A stretch of DNA of 12,482 bases from UBA1732 sp045114455. GTDB lineage: Bacteria; Verrucomicrobiota; Lentisphaeria; Victivallales; UBA1829. A model generated the notes under the pieces. It was not told where the DNA came from, made no database searches, and saw only the letters and a list, made by a program, of their open reading frames with translations. The translations under genes were made by a program, and so were the position numbers. Positions 1-7,218 of this stretch are shown here, in pieces; the stretch's first letter is position 1, and each line of letters begins with the position of its first letter. The stretch lies in NCBI GenBank assembly GCA_045114455.1, contig JBGUKN010000031.1, positions 1-12,482 of the forward strand, given 5' to 3'.

Positions 1-91
1 CTTTCCTTTTCCTCCGACGAGCTCCAAGGCCCATTCTCGGAAAAGGAGAGTTGCAGACGTGAACAACAGGATATAACATACAAAAAAAGAA

Positions 92-123
92 CCGCTTTTT
101 CGGAACCTCTTCCGGAAAAGCGG
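92..123. terminator. Rho-independent terminator after the Rrf2 gene
   Basis: Arm 92-105 pairs with arm 110-123 through 14 positions (one G-U), leaving the loop CCTC. On the minus strand the hairpin is followed by a T-rich tract (complement of 82-91), so it fits termination of the Rrf2 gene that ends at 152. On the plus strand there is only a weak T run after it, so activity toward a plus-strand gene left of the window is possible but less certain. Positions 1-91 contain no gene I can support. Confidence 0.8.
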
Positions 124-151
124 ATATCTTTTGTGTGTGGAGGGGCAAGAC

Positions 152-598
152 TCAGATGCAGTAGTCCAGAATGCCGTTCCGTGCGTTTTGTTTTTTGTAG
201 GATTCCAGGATGTCGGCGAGCGTGGTCTGCCGCATCAGGGCGCGGATGTCCTCATTGAGCTTGTTCCATATCTCGCGTGGAGCGCAGTTCACGCTCTGGC
301 CGCATTTTTCCGGCGCGGAAACACAGTCGACGATGGACAGCGGCCCTTCCATGACTTCGATCACGTCCAGAAGCGTGATTTCCTCCGGCTTCATCGCGAT
401 ATGGAATCCGCCGTTGACGCCGCGCACGGACCGGATCATGCCCGCCTTGCGGAGGGCGATCACGAGGCGGCTGATGTACTTTTCGGAAATCTGCTGGGAT
501 TTCGCGATGTCGCGGATCAGGCGCGGTTTTTCAGACTGGTGGAGAGCGAGATCCATCAGAATGCGAAGTCCATAGCGTCCTTTGGTCGAGATTTTCAT
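152..598 (-). CDS. Rrf2/IscR-family transcriptional regulator
   Basis: This 148-residue protein has the Rrf2 family's usual length and architecture. The start MKISTKGRYGLR opens the winged helix, the recognition region ISEKYISRLVIALRKAG lies near residues 37-53, and the wing motif VRGVNGGF is at 58-65. Three cysteines (C92, C99, C105) follow in a CX6CX5C arrangement, then PREIW. In IscR, NsrR and relatives the equivalent cysteines hold a [2Fe-2S] or [4Fe-4S] cluster, so a redox, iron or NO sensing role is likely; cluster binding here is inferred. No iscS, iscU or suf gene lies beside it, so its targets cannot be read from context. ATG at 598 is chosen because it gives the canonical family N-terminus and has GGAG about 12 bases upstream. 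A good promoter lies at 647-676 and a terminator at 92-123, so it is probably monocistronic. Confidence 0.93.
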   Translation of the reverse strand: MKISTKGRYGLRILMDLALHQSEKPRLIRDIAKSQQISEKYISRLVIALRKAGMIRSVRGVNGGFHIAMKPEEITLLDVIEVMEGPLSIVDCVSAPEKCGQSVNCAPREIWNKLNEDIRALMRQTTLADILESYKKQNARNGILDYCI

Positions 599-646
599 GG
601 AATGTAAAACTCCGGGGTGGTTTCAGAAAAAAACGAATGTCTGAAG

Positions 647-676
647 ATAATATGCCACAAGACGCCGGGATTTCAA
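647..676 (-). promoter_or_regulatory. Predicted sigma-70 promoter of the Rrf2 gene
   Basis: Read on the minus strand, a -35 of TTGAAA (676-671) and a -10 of TATTAT (652-647) are separated by 18 bases. This places the start about 40 bases upstream of the Rrf2 ATG. Rrf2 proteins often autoregulate by binding over their own promoter, but I see no clear dyad here that I could name as an operator. Confidence 0.6.
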
Positions 677-687
677 GCAAAAAATGT

Positions 688-738
688 AAAAAACAGTGTT
701 TTTTCAGCGTCAGTTATAAAAAACGGTTCGTTTTTTTT
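688..738. terminator. Two tandem A/T hairpins after the glycosyltransferase gene
   Basis: AAAAAACA, G, TGTTTTTT (688-704) and AAAAAACG, GTT, CGTTTTTT (718-736) are two perfect inverted repeats 13 bases apart. They lie downstream of the glycosyltransferase stop (817, minus) and upstream of the Rrf2 promoter. Each could act as a weak intrinsic terminator on either strand because both flanks are runs of A or T. The stems contain only one or two G-C pairs, so termination strength is doubtful. Confidence 0.4.
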
Positions 739-816
739 CTCCATGAAAAAAAAGAGCGTGCTTCCGGGAGGCAAGGCAGATGCAACCGAGGAAAACCGGC
801 GTGGAGAGAAGAACCG

Positions 817-2223
817 TTATTCCGTTTTCTCTTTTTTGGAAGGGGTTCCGGTTGAGAAGTCGGAGGAATGAAGCAGTTCCAGGGCAAACAGGAAGACGAT
901 TGTGCCGATCATGACAAGTTTTGAAAGAGGAAACATGATCCCCTGTCCGGTGAACGGATTCTTCGGACACAGGACAACTGCCTGACCGCCGGGGAAGATA
1001 TCTCCCAGCATACTCTCCATGGCATAGACCAGTTTCAACGGCATTGTCCAGAAAAGCAGCAGCCCGGCAGCTCCCAGGATACAGAAAAGATCGAACGTTT
1101 TGAAATCGGCTTTCCGGGAGGCATTTTTCAGCATTTCCAGAAAGACGATCCCTAAAAACGGTACGAACAGGATGCCGTCATAATAACGATGATAGGAGAT
1201 CGCCATCGTGAGAGCGGTAAAAGCTCCCCATTCCAGCGCAGTCACGCCGGGCATGCCGTCGCCGGCCGGATCGGCGTTTTTCGCCTTTTTCCCGCGCAGA
1301 TAGATGATCCGCAATGACATCGCATAAAGCGCGAGCAGGAAGACCTTTATGATCGTATTGACAGGCCCGTATCTGAAAAAACCGACATGGATGAAGAGCA
1401 GGGAGCTCTTGTTGGAATATGAATTCGTGCCGTTTTTGGTGTCTTGAAACACTAAATCAACATAATCCCTGATTGCGGGGATGATTCCGTCCAGCCAGAA
1501 ACCGACGACAAGGACCATGAACAAAAACAGAAGAAAGGAAAAGACACACAGACGCCACCTTTTCTGGATCAGAAGAACGGGCATCTGCATCGTGAGGAGG
1601 GAATACTTTATGGCCGCCGACAAGCCGAGAAACAGGATATTGCCCTGTCGGTCCCTCTTCGGATAAAGCAGCGCCAGAAAGAGAAAGAAGGCGGCAAAGC
1701 TGGAGTTCTGCCCGTGTCTCAGCATGAATAAGAACGGCGAAGAAGTGAAAATCAGGGAGAACACAATCCATGTCGGAAGGTTCTTCCACCGGAGCTTGAA
1801 TTGTTCGCCGAAAGGAAATCCGTAGAAATCAAAAACAAGAAAGGTAAAGCAGAAAAAAGCGATTATCCCGCCCAGATAAAAGAAAAGAAGCGGCGGGATG
1901 TCTCCGGGGAGAAAACATATGGGCATAGACAGCAAAGACATGCTCGGCGCCTGCAGCGGATACTTGAATATTGTGGGATTTGTTTCCGGGTTGTACGGGG
2001 AAATGCCCTGGAGGATAAGTTTTGCTGTTTCCACAAAGTACCGGGCATCAATGAATGCGTACTCCCGTTTTTCCCATGTCATCGAAATGCGTGCCAGGAC
2101 AAGAATGCAAAGCAATGCTAGAATAATGCCTGTGAGGACCGTTTCATGCTTTTTGAGAAAAGACCCAAGGCGGAAAACTCCCTTGCAAGATGACATCGTC
2201 GTATTGTTTCGCTCCTGCTGCAT
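817..2223 (-). CDS. Polytopic membrane glycosyltransferase, GT87/DUF2029 family (GT-C fold)
   Basis: The 468-residue product is strongly hydrophobic, with roughly ten or more predicted membrane segments beginning near residue 25 (TGIILALLCILVLARI). Several features match DUF2029/GT87 enzymes, which transfer mannose or a related sugar from a polyprenyl-phosphate donor on the outer face of the membrane: an acidic residue in the first external loop (FIDARYF), the segment ILQGISPYNP followed by KYPLQAPSM, LRHGQNSSF, and SYHRYYDGIL late in the protein. The charged C-terminus (PSKKEKTE) is probably cytoplasmic. The sugar and acceptor cannot be told from sequence. It stands alone, with its own promoter and no other glycan gene nearby. 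ATG 2223 has no good Shine-Dalgarno; ATG at 2196 has AGGAG, but about 15 bases away, so the start is uncertain by nine codons. Confidence 0.8.
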   Translation of the reverse strand: MQQERNNTTMSSCKGVFRLGSFLKKHETVLTGIILALLCILVLARISMTWEKREYAFIDARYFVETAKLILQGISPYNPETNPTIFKYPLQAPSMSLLSMPICFLPGDIPPLLFFYLGGIIAFFCFTFLVFDFYGFPFGEQFKLRWKNLPTWIVFSLIFTSSPFLFMLRHGQNSSFAAFFLFLALLYPKRDRQGNILFLGLSAAIKYSLLTMQMPVLLIQKRWRLCVFSFLLFLFMVLVVGFWLDGIIPAIRDYVDLVFQDTKNGTNSYSNKSSLLFIHVGFFRYGPVNTIIKVFLLALYAMSLRIIYLRGKKAKNADPAGDGMPGVTALEWGAFTALTMAISYHRYYDGILFVPFLGIVFLEMLKNASRKADFKTFDLFCILGAAGLLLFWTMPLKLVYAMESMLGDIFPGGQAVVLCPKNPFTGQGIMFPLSKLVMIGTIVFLFALELLHSSDFSTGTPSKKEKTE

Positions 2224-2299
2224 GGTGTTTGAGGATGAAGTCCGGCCGGAAAAGCCGTTTCGCTGTTTTGGGGAATTCGTATGTATTTAAATATAGTCC

Positions 2300-2327
2300 G
2301 CGAACAAAAAAAAGCAAGCAGTTTTTT
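2300..2327 (-). promoter_or_regulatory. Predicted sigma-70 promoter of the GT87 gene
   Basis: On the minus strand TTGCTT (2327-2322) and TATATT (2305-2300) are 16 bases apart. A T-rich tract fills the spacer, and an A-rich tract lies just upstream, like an UP element. The inferred start leaves a leader of about 70 bases before ATG 2223. Positions 2224-2509 contain no gene I can support, and I saw no convincing terminator for the methyltransferase gene ending at 2510. Confidence 0.5.
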
Positions 2328-2509
2328 TTCTTTTCGTCCGGTAAAGACGAAGGAAGTTTGCAGAAGAAAGATGCGGACGGATCCCGGAAAAAACGGAACA
2401 TGGAACTGCGGATCGGCTTTCGAAAAGCAGGTCGGATGTCCGTTCATTCCTGACCCGTTTGCGTTCTTCCGTTATCCGTTTCCGGTTTCCGGTTCAACAG
2501 AGAAATCCG

Positions 2510-4051
2510 TTATCGCTGTTTTGTTCTCCGGCTTCGGGAATGGGAGGAAGCGTTTTTGGCGGACGGATGCCCGGACGCTTTTTTCCTGTTTTGCGGAGTG
2601 CGGGCTGCTGCTTTTCCCGTTTTTCTTCTGTCCGAAGAAGGCTTTTTCTTCGTCTTTTCCAGCAGGACCATCGTTTCGACGTTGGGCGAACCGGGGAACA
2701 TGTCGAATACGCGGACAGCCGAGGGAGAATAGCCGTTGTGCTTCCATGCACTGAGCGTGTTCGGCACTTCGTCCGCGGAGCAGAAGATGTTCAGGACGCG
2801 TGCCGGGGAACGTTTCGCGATGGCGGCAATCACGTTGGGACGCACGCCGTTCCGGGGCGGGTCGAGGAGGAAAAGCTCACCTTCGGGCTGTTCCTCGTCC
2901 GCGCCGTAAAGTTCGGCGGGGCAGGGCGGGAGCTTGTTCTCGATGGCGGACGGCGTAACCGCCGAGGCGATGAATTCGATATCGGCGTCAGGTCTGTTGT
3001 GCAGGGCGTTGCCCGAGGCGGCATGGATCGCGGGTCCGTTGAAGTCCATGCCGACGACGCGTTCCGGCGCGTCGCCGAGCGCGACGGCAAAGAGCCCGTA
3101 GCCGGAGAAGAGGTCGATCAGCGTGGATTCCGGTCCGGGCTTCAGGAGCTTTTTCGCCTCGCGCAGAAACGCGTCCAGGATGGATTCGTTGACCTGCGAG
3201 AACGCGGACGGCGGATAAAGGAATTTGCATCCGGCGGCTGTGAGGTCGAGATATTCGGAGCCGAACAGCTTCTTGAACGGATGCGCTCCGGCGGAACGCG
3301 ATTCCAGGTAGAATTCGGAGCGGGTCTCGTCCAGGAAGGTGAACATGGCGGCGACCCGCGGGAGCTCGGCGCGGACATGGTCGGCCAGCAGCTTCGTCTT
3401 GTGCATGATCTCGGCGTCCAAATGGAAGAAATTCAGGATCAGCGTCAGGCGTTCCGCGCCGCCGCGGACGACGATGAAATTCAGGCTGCGCCCGACCGCC
3501 CGGTACGCGGGCGAAACGAGCATCTTCCGAAGCCAGGCGTATACCTCGTTGTGGGATTCCGGTTCCAGCGCGGACAGCAGCGTCTCTTCGCGTTCGGCTC
3601 CGTAGCCCATGCAGAACCGGAGCTGACCGCCGCGCGACACGTAGACGCGGCGTTTGGAGGTCGCGCGGTAGCCGCGCGGGACGGGGGAGGGGATGATTGC
3701 CGGGACCAGCTGGGCGGGGAGCCCGTGGACCTGCCAGAAGGAGCGGACGGCGTCGGTCTTGACGCGGCATTCGTCGGCATAGTCGAGCGGGACCAGGATT
3801 TCGTGCGGGTGTTCCGTGTCGAGCTTGTCTTCGAGCCGGGCGTTGGAGACGGCGAGCGCGACGGCATGCTGGAAGAGGAATTCCGATGCGCCGCCGGGCT
3901 GTTCCTTGTCGGCGGGCGCATATGATTTGCGTGCGGCCGGAGCAGGAGTTCTGTCTTCGGGCGCGGAGAACGCATGACCGGGAGCGGGGGCGCCGGAGCG
4001 GCGTCCGGTATTCGATGTGCGCGCGGAACGGCGCGGTCTGGAGAATGCCAT
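2510..4051 (-). CDS. TrmA/RlmD-family RNA 5-methyluridine methyltransferase with basic tails
   Basis: This 513-residue SAM-dependent enzyme belongs to the family that makes m5U in tRNA or 23S rRNA. Visible landmarks are AFSQVN (283-288), the SAM-binding loop DLFSGYGLF (313-321), LDPPRNG (396-402), a nucleophile candidate C424 in NIFCSADE, and FDMFPGSPNVE (449-459), whose Glu is the usual general base. The normal SCNP context of the cysteine is replaced by FCSAD. I see neither an N-terminal TRAM domain nor the four-cysteine [4Fe-4S] motif of RlmD, so it is closer in build to TrmA. The first 50 residues are low-complexity and basic, and residues 466-513 form a Lys/Arg/Ser-rich tail likely to touch RNA. 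The target site is unknown. ATG 4051 lies 4 bases after the murA stop with GAGGAAA upstream; a TTG at 4069 would overlap murA by 14 bases and lacks a Shine-Dalgarno. Confidence 0.87.
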   Translation of the reverse strand: MAFSRPRRSARTSNTGRRSGAPAPGHAFSAPEDRTPAPAARKSYAPADKEQPGGASEFLFQHAVALAVSNARLEDKLDTEHPHEILVPLDYADECRVKTDAVRSFWQVHGLPAQLVPAIIPSPVPRGYRATSKRRVYVSRGGQLRFCMGYGAEREETLLSALEPESHNEVYAWLRKMLVSPAYRAVGRSLNFIVVRGGAERLTLILNFFHLDAEIMHKTKLLADHVRAELPRVAAMFTFLDETRSEFYLESRSAGAHPFKKLFGSEYLDLTAAGCKFLYPPSAFSQVNESILDAFLREAKKLLKPGPESTLIDLFSGYGLFAVALGDAPERVVGMDFNGPAIHAASGNALHNRPDADIEFIASAVTPSAIENKLPPCPAELYGADEEQPEGELFLLDPPRNGVRPNVIAAIAKRSPARVLNIFCSADEVPNTLSAWKHNGYSPSAVRVFDMFPGSPNVETMVLLEKTKKKPSSDRRKTGKAAARTPQNRKKASGHPSAKNASSHSRSRRTKQR

Positions 4052-4055
4052 GGGA

Positions 4056-5351
4056 TCAGGTTTCCTCAAGTTTGGCGTTCACGGAGAGCGCGTGGAGTTT
4101 ATCGAGAAGGTTTTCGTATCCGCGGAAGATCATGTCCGCGTTGTGGATCACGGAGCGTCCGTGTGCAATGGAGGCCGCCACGATCATTGCCATGCCGGCG
4201 CGGATGTCCGGGCTGGACATTTCGCCGCCGTGAAGCGGGGAGGGACCGGAGATGACCACGCGGTGCGGGTCGCAGACGATGGCGTTCGCGCCCATGGCGA
4301 TCAGGCGGTCGACAAAGTAGATGCGGCTCTCGAACATCTTCTCAAAGAAAAGGCAGGTGCCGCGCGCCTGCGTGGCGGCGACGATCATGCAGCTCATCAT
4401 GTCGCTGGGGAACTGCGGCCACGGGCCGTCGGAGATGGTCGGGATGGCGCTGCCGAAATCGTTCTGCACGCGGAGATTCTGGTCCGGCTTCAGGATGATG
4501 TGGTCGCGGTAGAAGCGGAACTTGATGTTGAACTTCTCGTAGACGCGTTTCGCCATCCAGTAATGGGCGGGCGGCAGCTTGCCGGTGATCTCGAGTCCGC
4601 CGCCTGTGGCCGCCGCCATCGCAAGGAAGCTGGCGGCCTCGATGTGGTCGGCGTCGATCGTGAACTCCGCGCCGTGGAGCTCGGAAACGCCTTCGATGAA
4701 GAGCGTGTTTGAGTCGATGCCGGAGATCTTCGCGCCCATGAGGTTCAGGAATTCCGCGAGCTGCTGTACATGCGGTTCCGCGGCGGCGTTGCGGATGACG
4801 GTCTTCCCCTTCGCGAGGACGGCGGCGATCAGGATATGCTCGGTGGCGGTCACGCTGGCCTCGTCCAGGAAGATGTCCGCGCCGGAAAGCCCGTTTTTGC
4901 CGAGCTGGAAATGCACCACCGCCGTGTCCTGGTCGAACGTCTTGCCGATGCCGAGTTTCTCCAGACCGTAGAAATGCGAATCCAGGCGGCGGCGTCCGAT
5001 GAAGTCGCCGCCGGGCAGGCCGATGAAGGATTCTCCGCAGCGGGCCGCAACTGCGCCGCCGAAGATGAAGGAGGCGCGGAGCGCGGCGCATTTCTTCGGG
5101 GGCAGGGAGGCGGAGTCGATGTCGCGGGCGCAGATGACGACCGTGGTGCCTTCGCGCTTCACGGATGCGCCGAGGTCGCGCGCGAGGTCGAGCATGACTT
5201 CGACGTCGAGGATTTTCGGCATGTTGTGGATGACGACTTCGTCGCGCGTGAGGATGGTTGCTGCGATGATGGGGAGCGCGGCGTTTTTGTTGCCGCCGGG
5301 CGTGATGACGCCGGAGACGCGCGCCGGACCTTCAATGACGATGCTTTTCAT
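4056..5351 (-). CDS. murA: UDP-N-acetylglucosamine 1-carboxyvinyltransferase (Asp-type active-site loop)
   Basis: This enzyme transfers enolpyruvate from PEP to UDP-GlcNAc in the cytoplasm, the first committed step of peptidoglycan synthesis. The 431-residue length is slightly above the usual 417-420. Key residues align: K22-N23 in GGNKNAALP, D317 in FPSDMMS, R384 in PDIRAGMAM and R410 in FRGYENLLDKL. The loop residue corresponding to Cys115 of E. coli is Asp116 (LPGGDFIGRRRLDSH); its codon is GAC at 5006-5004. Asp at this position is known from Mycobacterium, Chlamydia and Borrelia MurA and makes the enzyme insensitive to fosfomycin, so intrinsic resistance is expected. ATG 5351 has AGGA about 12 bases upstream. 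It follows tsaE by 77 bases in the same orientation and sits 4 bases before the RNA methyltransferase ATG, so it is very probably cotranscribed with both. Confidence 0.97.
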   Translation of the reverse strand: MKSIVIEGPARVSGVITPGGNKNAALPIIAATILTRDEVVIHNMPKILDVEVMLDLARDLGASVKREGTTVVICARDIDSASLPPKKCAALRASFIFGGAVAARCGESFIGLPGGDFIGRRRLDSHFYGLEKLGIGKTFDQDTAVVHFQLGKNGLSGADIFLDEASVTATEHILIAAVLAKGKTVIRNAAAEPHVQQLAEFLNLMGAKISGIDSNTLFIEGVSELHGAEFTIDADHIEAASFLAMAAATGGGLEITGKLPPAHYWMAKRVYEKFNIKFRFYRDHIILKPDQNLRVQNDFGSAIPTISDGPWPQFPSDMMSCMIVAATQARGTCLFFEKMFESRIYFVDRLIAMGANAIVCDPHRVVISGPSPLHGGEMSSPDIRAGMAMIVAASIAHGRSVIHNADMIFRGYENLLDKLHALSVNAKLEET

Positions 5352-5428
5352 GATCGGGGGATTTCCTGTGGCTCAAAAAACTGTGGCTTGTGAAAAAAAA
5401 CGGAAGGGTGAAGTCGATTCGCTCCGCA

Positions 5429-5896
5429 TCAGAATCCGGCGAGGGAAAGCTCCCGCTGGTTCGCGCCCTGAAGCGGCCGGAGCAGCAGATGAAGCGTGTG
5501 CGGCGGCAGGATGTCCATGATGCGTTCCGGCCACTCGACGAGCGTGTAGGCGCGGGAGTCGTAGAGGTATTCGTCCACGCCGAAGGCCAGCGCGTTCGTC
5601 GAGTTGTCGATGCGGTAGAGGTCGAGGTGGTACAGCACGCCGCCGGGGAAGGGATACTCCTGCACGAGCGTGAACGTGGGGCTGCTCACAGGCTCAACGA
5701 TCCCGAGCGCGCGGGCGAACCCGCGCGCGAAGACCGTCTTGCCCGCTCCGAGCGTGCCGTGCAGGGCGATGACCGTGCCGGGCGGGAGCTGGCGCGCGAT
5801 CGCGGCGGCGGCGGCCTCCGTTCCTTCGGGAGAATCCGAACGGATCGGGAGCCGTTGCGCGAGGATCGCCGCGAATTCGTGCATGTCGAAGTTCAT
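5429..5896 (-). CDS. tsaE: tRNA threonylcarbamoyladenosine biosynthesis ATPase TsaE
   Basis: TsaE is the small P-loop ATPase that works with TsaD and TsaB in forming t6A37 on ANN-decoding tRNAs. The 155-residue protein shows the Walker A motif HGTLGAGKT (46-54), the switch-like SSPTFTLVQEY (71-81), HLDLYRI (90-96) and EWPER (121-125), all family hallmarks at the usual spacing and length. The open frame extends upstream to 6055, but that part is antisense-like arginine-rich sequence. ATG 5896 is preferred because it forms an ATGA overlap with the pyrC stop and has GAGGG 6 bases upstream, which implies translational coupling. Neither tsaB nor tsaD is in the window. The next gene, murA, starts 77 bases downstream. 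Confidence 0.95.
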   Translation of the reverse strand: MNFDMHEFAAILAQRLPIRSDSPEGTEAAAAAIARQLPPGTVIALHGTLGAGKTVFARGFARALGIVEPVSSPTFTLVQEYPFPGGVLYHLDLYRIDNSTNALAFGVDEYLYDSRAYTLVEWPERIMDILPPHTLHLLLRPLQGANQRELSLAGF

Positions 5897-7218
5897 CGGA
5901 CGCCCTCGTCGTCGGATTCGGACTCCTTCAGGAGCGAGAAGATGCAGACCCCGTCGACGAACGTTGCCATGGTGCGTCCTTTCGCCGCGTAGCCGTTGAA
6001 CGGCGTGTTGCGGGATTTGGAGTAGAAGTCGTTCACATCGACGATGTAGTCGCATTCCGGGTCGATGATCGTGACGTCCGCGGGCGCGCCGACCGAGAGC
6101 GTCCCGGCATTGATGCCGAGGATCGTGGCGGGGCCGACCGTGAACTTGGAGATGACCTGCGACAGGGAAAGATAGTTCTTGTGGTAGAGCTCAGTCAGCG
6201 CCACGGGGACCGCGGTCTCCAGGCCGATGATGCCGAACGGCGCATGGTCGAATTCGACGAGCTTGGCCGTCTGCGTGTGCGGAGCATGGTCGGTGGCGAT
6301 GACGGCGATGGTGCCGTCCTGAAGGCCCTCGATGACGGCCATGCGGTCCTCCTCGGCGCGGAGCGGCGGGTTCATCTTGTAGTTCGTGTCGAACTTCTTG
6401 ATCTCGACGTCGGTCAGCGCGATATGGTGGGGCGTGGCTTCGGCGGAGATCCGCACGCCGTCGGCCTGCGCCGAACGGATCATGCGGACGGAGTTGCGCG
6501 AGCTCACGTGCTGGATGTGGATCTTCCAGTTCGCGAGGCGGGAGAGGATGATGTCGCGCGCCACGATGACTTCCTCGGCGGCGGCGGGCATGGCCTTCAT
6601 GCCGAGCAGGACGGACCAGTATCCTTCGTGCATCACGCCGTCCCCGGCGAGGAACTTGTCCTCGCAGTGTTCGAGGATGGGGAGCCCGAAGTTTCCGGCG
6701 TATTCGACCACATGCCGCATCAGTTCGTTGTTCTGGATGCAGCATCCGTCGTCCGTGAGCGCGACGACTCCGGCGGCCTTGAGGCTGCCGACCGGGGACA
6801 TCTCCTCGCCCTTGCGGCCGATGCTGAGCGCGCCGGAGGGCAGGACCTTCACCACGCCTTCGCGGGCGGAGAATTCCTTGATGTACTGGATGGTCCCCGC
6901 GTTGTCGGCGCAGGGGGATGTGTTCGGCATGGCGACGATCGAGGTGAAACCGCCTGCGGCGGCGGCCATGGTGCCGGTGCGGATGGTCTCCGCGTCGGTG
7001 TTGCCGGGCTGGCGGAGATGCACGTGCATGTCGATGAGGCCGGGCGCGACCACGAGCCCCTTCAGGTTGATCGTCTCCGTCTCGTCGAGCGAGGGGTCGA
7101 AGGAGCCGGGTTCGACGATGCGGCCGTCTTTGATCCAGAGGTCGCCGGTGCGGTCGACGTGGTTGGCGGGGTCGATGATCCGCCCGTTCTTGAGGATCCA
7201 GGAATTGTTTTTCTTCAT
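5893..7218 (-). CDS. pyrC: Dihydroorotase, class I
   Basis: Dihydroorotase cyclises N-carbamoyl-aspartate to dihydroorotate, the third step of UMP synthesis. The 441-residue amidohydrolase carries the zinc motif DMHVHLRQPG (63-72), MPNT (98-101), the metal-region Asp pair in LTDDG (154-158), H184 in EHCED, H237 in QHVSS and D310 in ATDHAPH (308-314). The LTDDG form is that of class I bacterial enzymes that use Asp rather than a carboxylated Lys at the bridging site (inferred from family knowledge). The start is set at ATG 7218, which makes an ATGA overlap with the pyrB stop and has GGGG 8 bases upstream; a GTG at 7227 lacks a properly spaced site. Adjacency to pyrB fits the physical ATCase-DHOase complexes known in some bacteria. 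Confidence 0.97.
   Translation of the reverse strand: MKKNNSWILKNGRIIDPANHVDRTGDLWIKDGRIVEPGSFDPSLDETETINLKGLVVAPGLIDMHVHLRQPGNTDAETIRTGTMAAAAGGFTSIVAMPNTSPCADNAGTIQYIKEFSAREGVVKVLPSGALSIGRKGEEMSPVGSLKAAGVVALTDDGCCIQNNELMRHVVEYAGNFGLPILEHCEDKFLAGDGVMHEGYWSVLLGMKAMPAAAEEVIVARDIILSRLANWKIHIQHVSSRNSVRMIRSAQADGVRISAEATPHHIALTDVEIKKFDTNYKMNPPLRAEEDRMAVIEGLQDGTIAVIATDHAPHTQTAKLVEFDHAPFGIIGLETAVPVALTELYHKNYLSLSQVISKFTVGPATILGINAGTLSVGAPADVTIIDPECDYIVDVNDFYSKSRNTPFNGYAAKGRTMATFVDGVCIFSLLKESESDDEGVR

Noticed and set aside
617..871. Small plus-strand frames between the Rrf2 and GT87 genes
   Set aside because: They lie over A/T tracts and the antisense 3' end of the GT87 gene, with no ribosome site or family signal.
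2469..2512. CCGTTAT and TTTCCGG short repeats after the methyltransferase gene
   Set aside because: The repeats are too short and irregular to be a repeat family, and the CCGG-AAA-CCGG hairpin lacks a U tract, so no terminator was called.
2459..3925. Long plus-strand open frame of 488 codons opposite the RNA methyltransferase
   Set aside because: It is Arg/Gly/Val-rich with no domain pattern and lies antisense to a gene with clear motifs. GC-rich codon use on the other strand explains its length.
5897..6055. N-terminal extension of TsaE to 6055
   Set aside because: The extra 53 residues are Arg-rich, lie antisense-like within pyrC and add nothing to the family. ATG 5896 gives an ATGA overlap and a good ribosome site.
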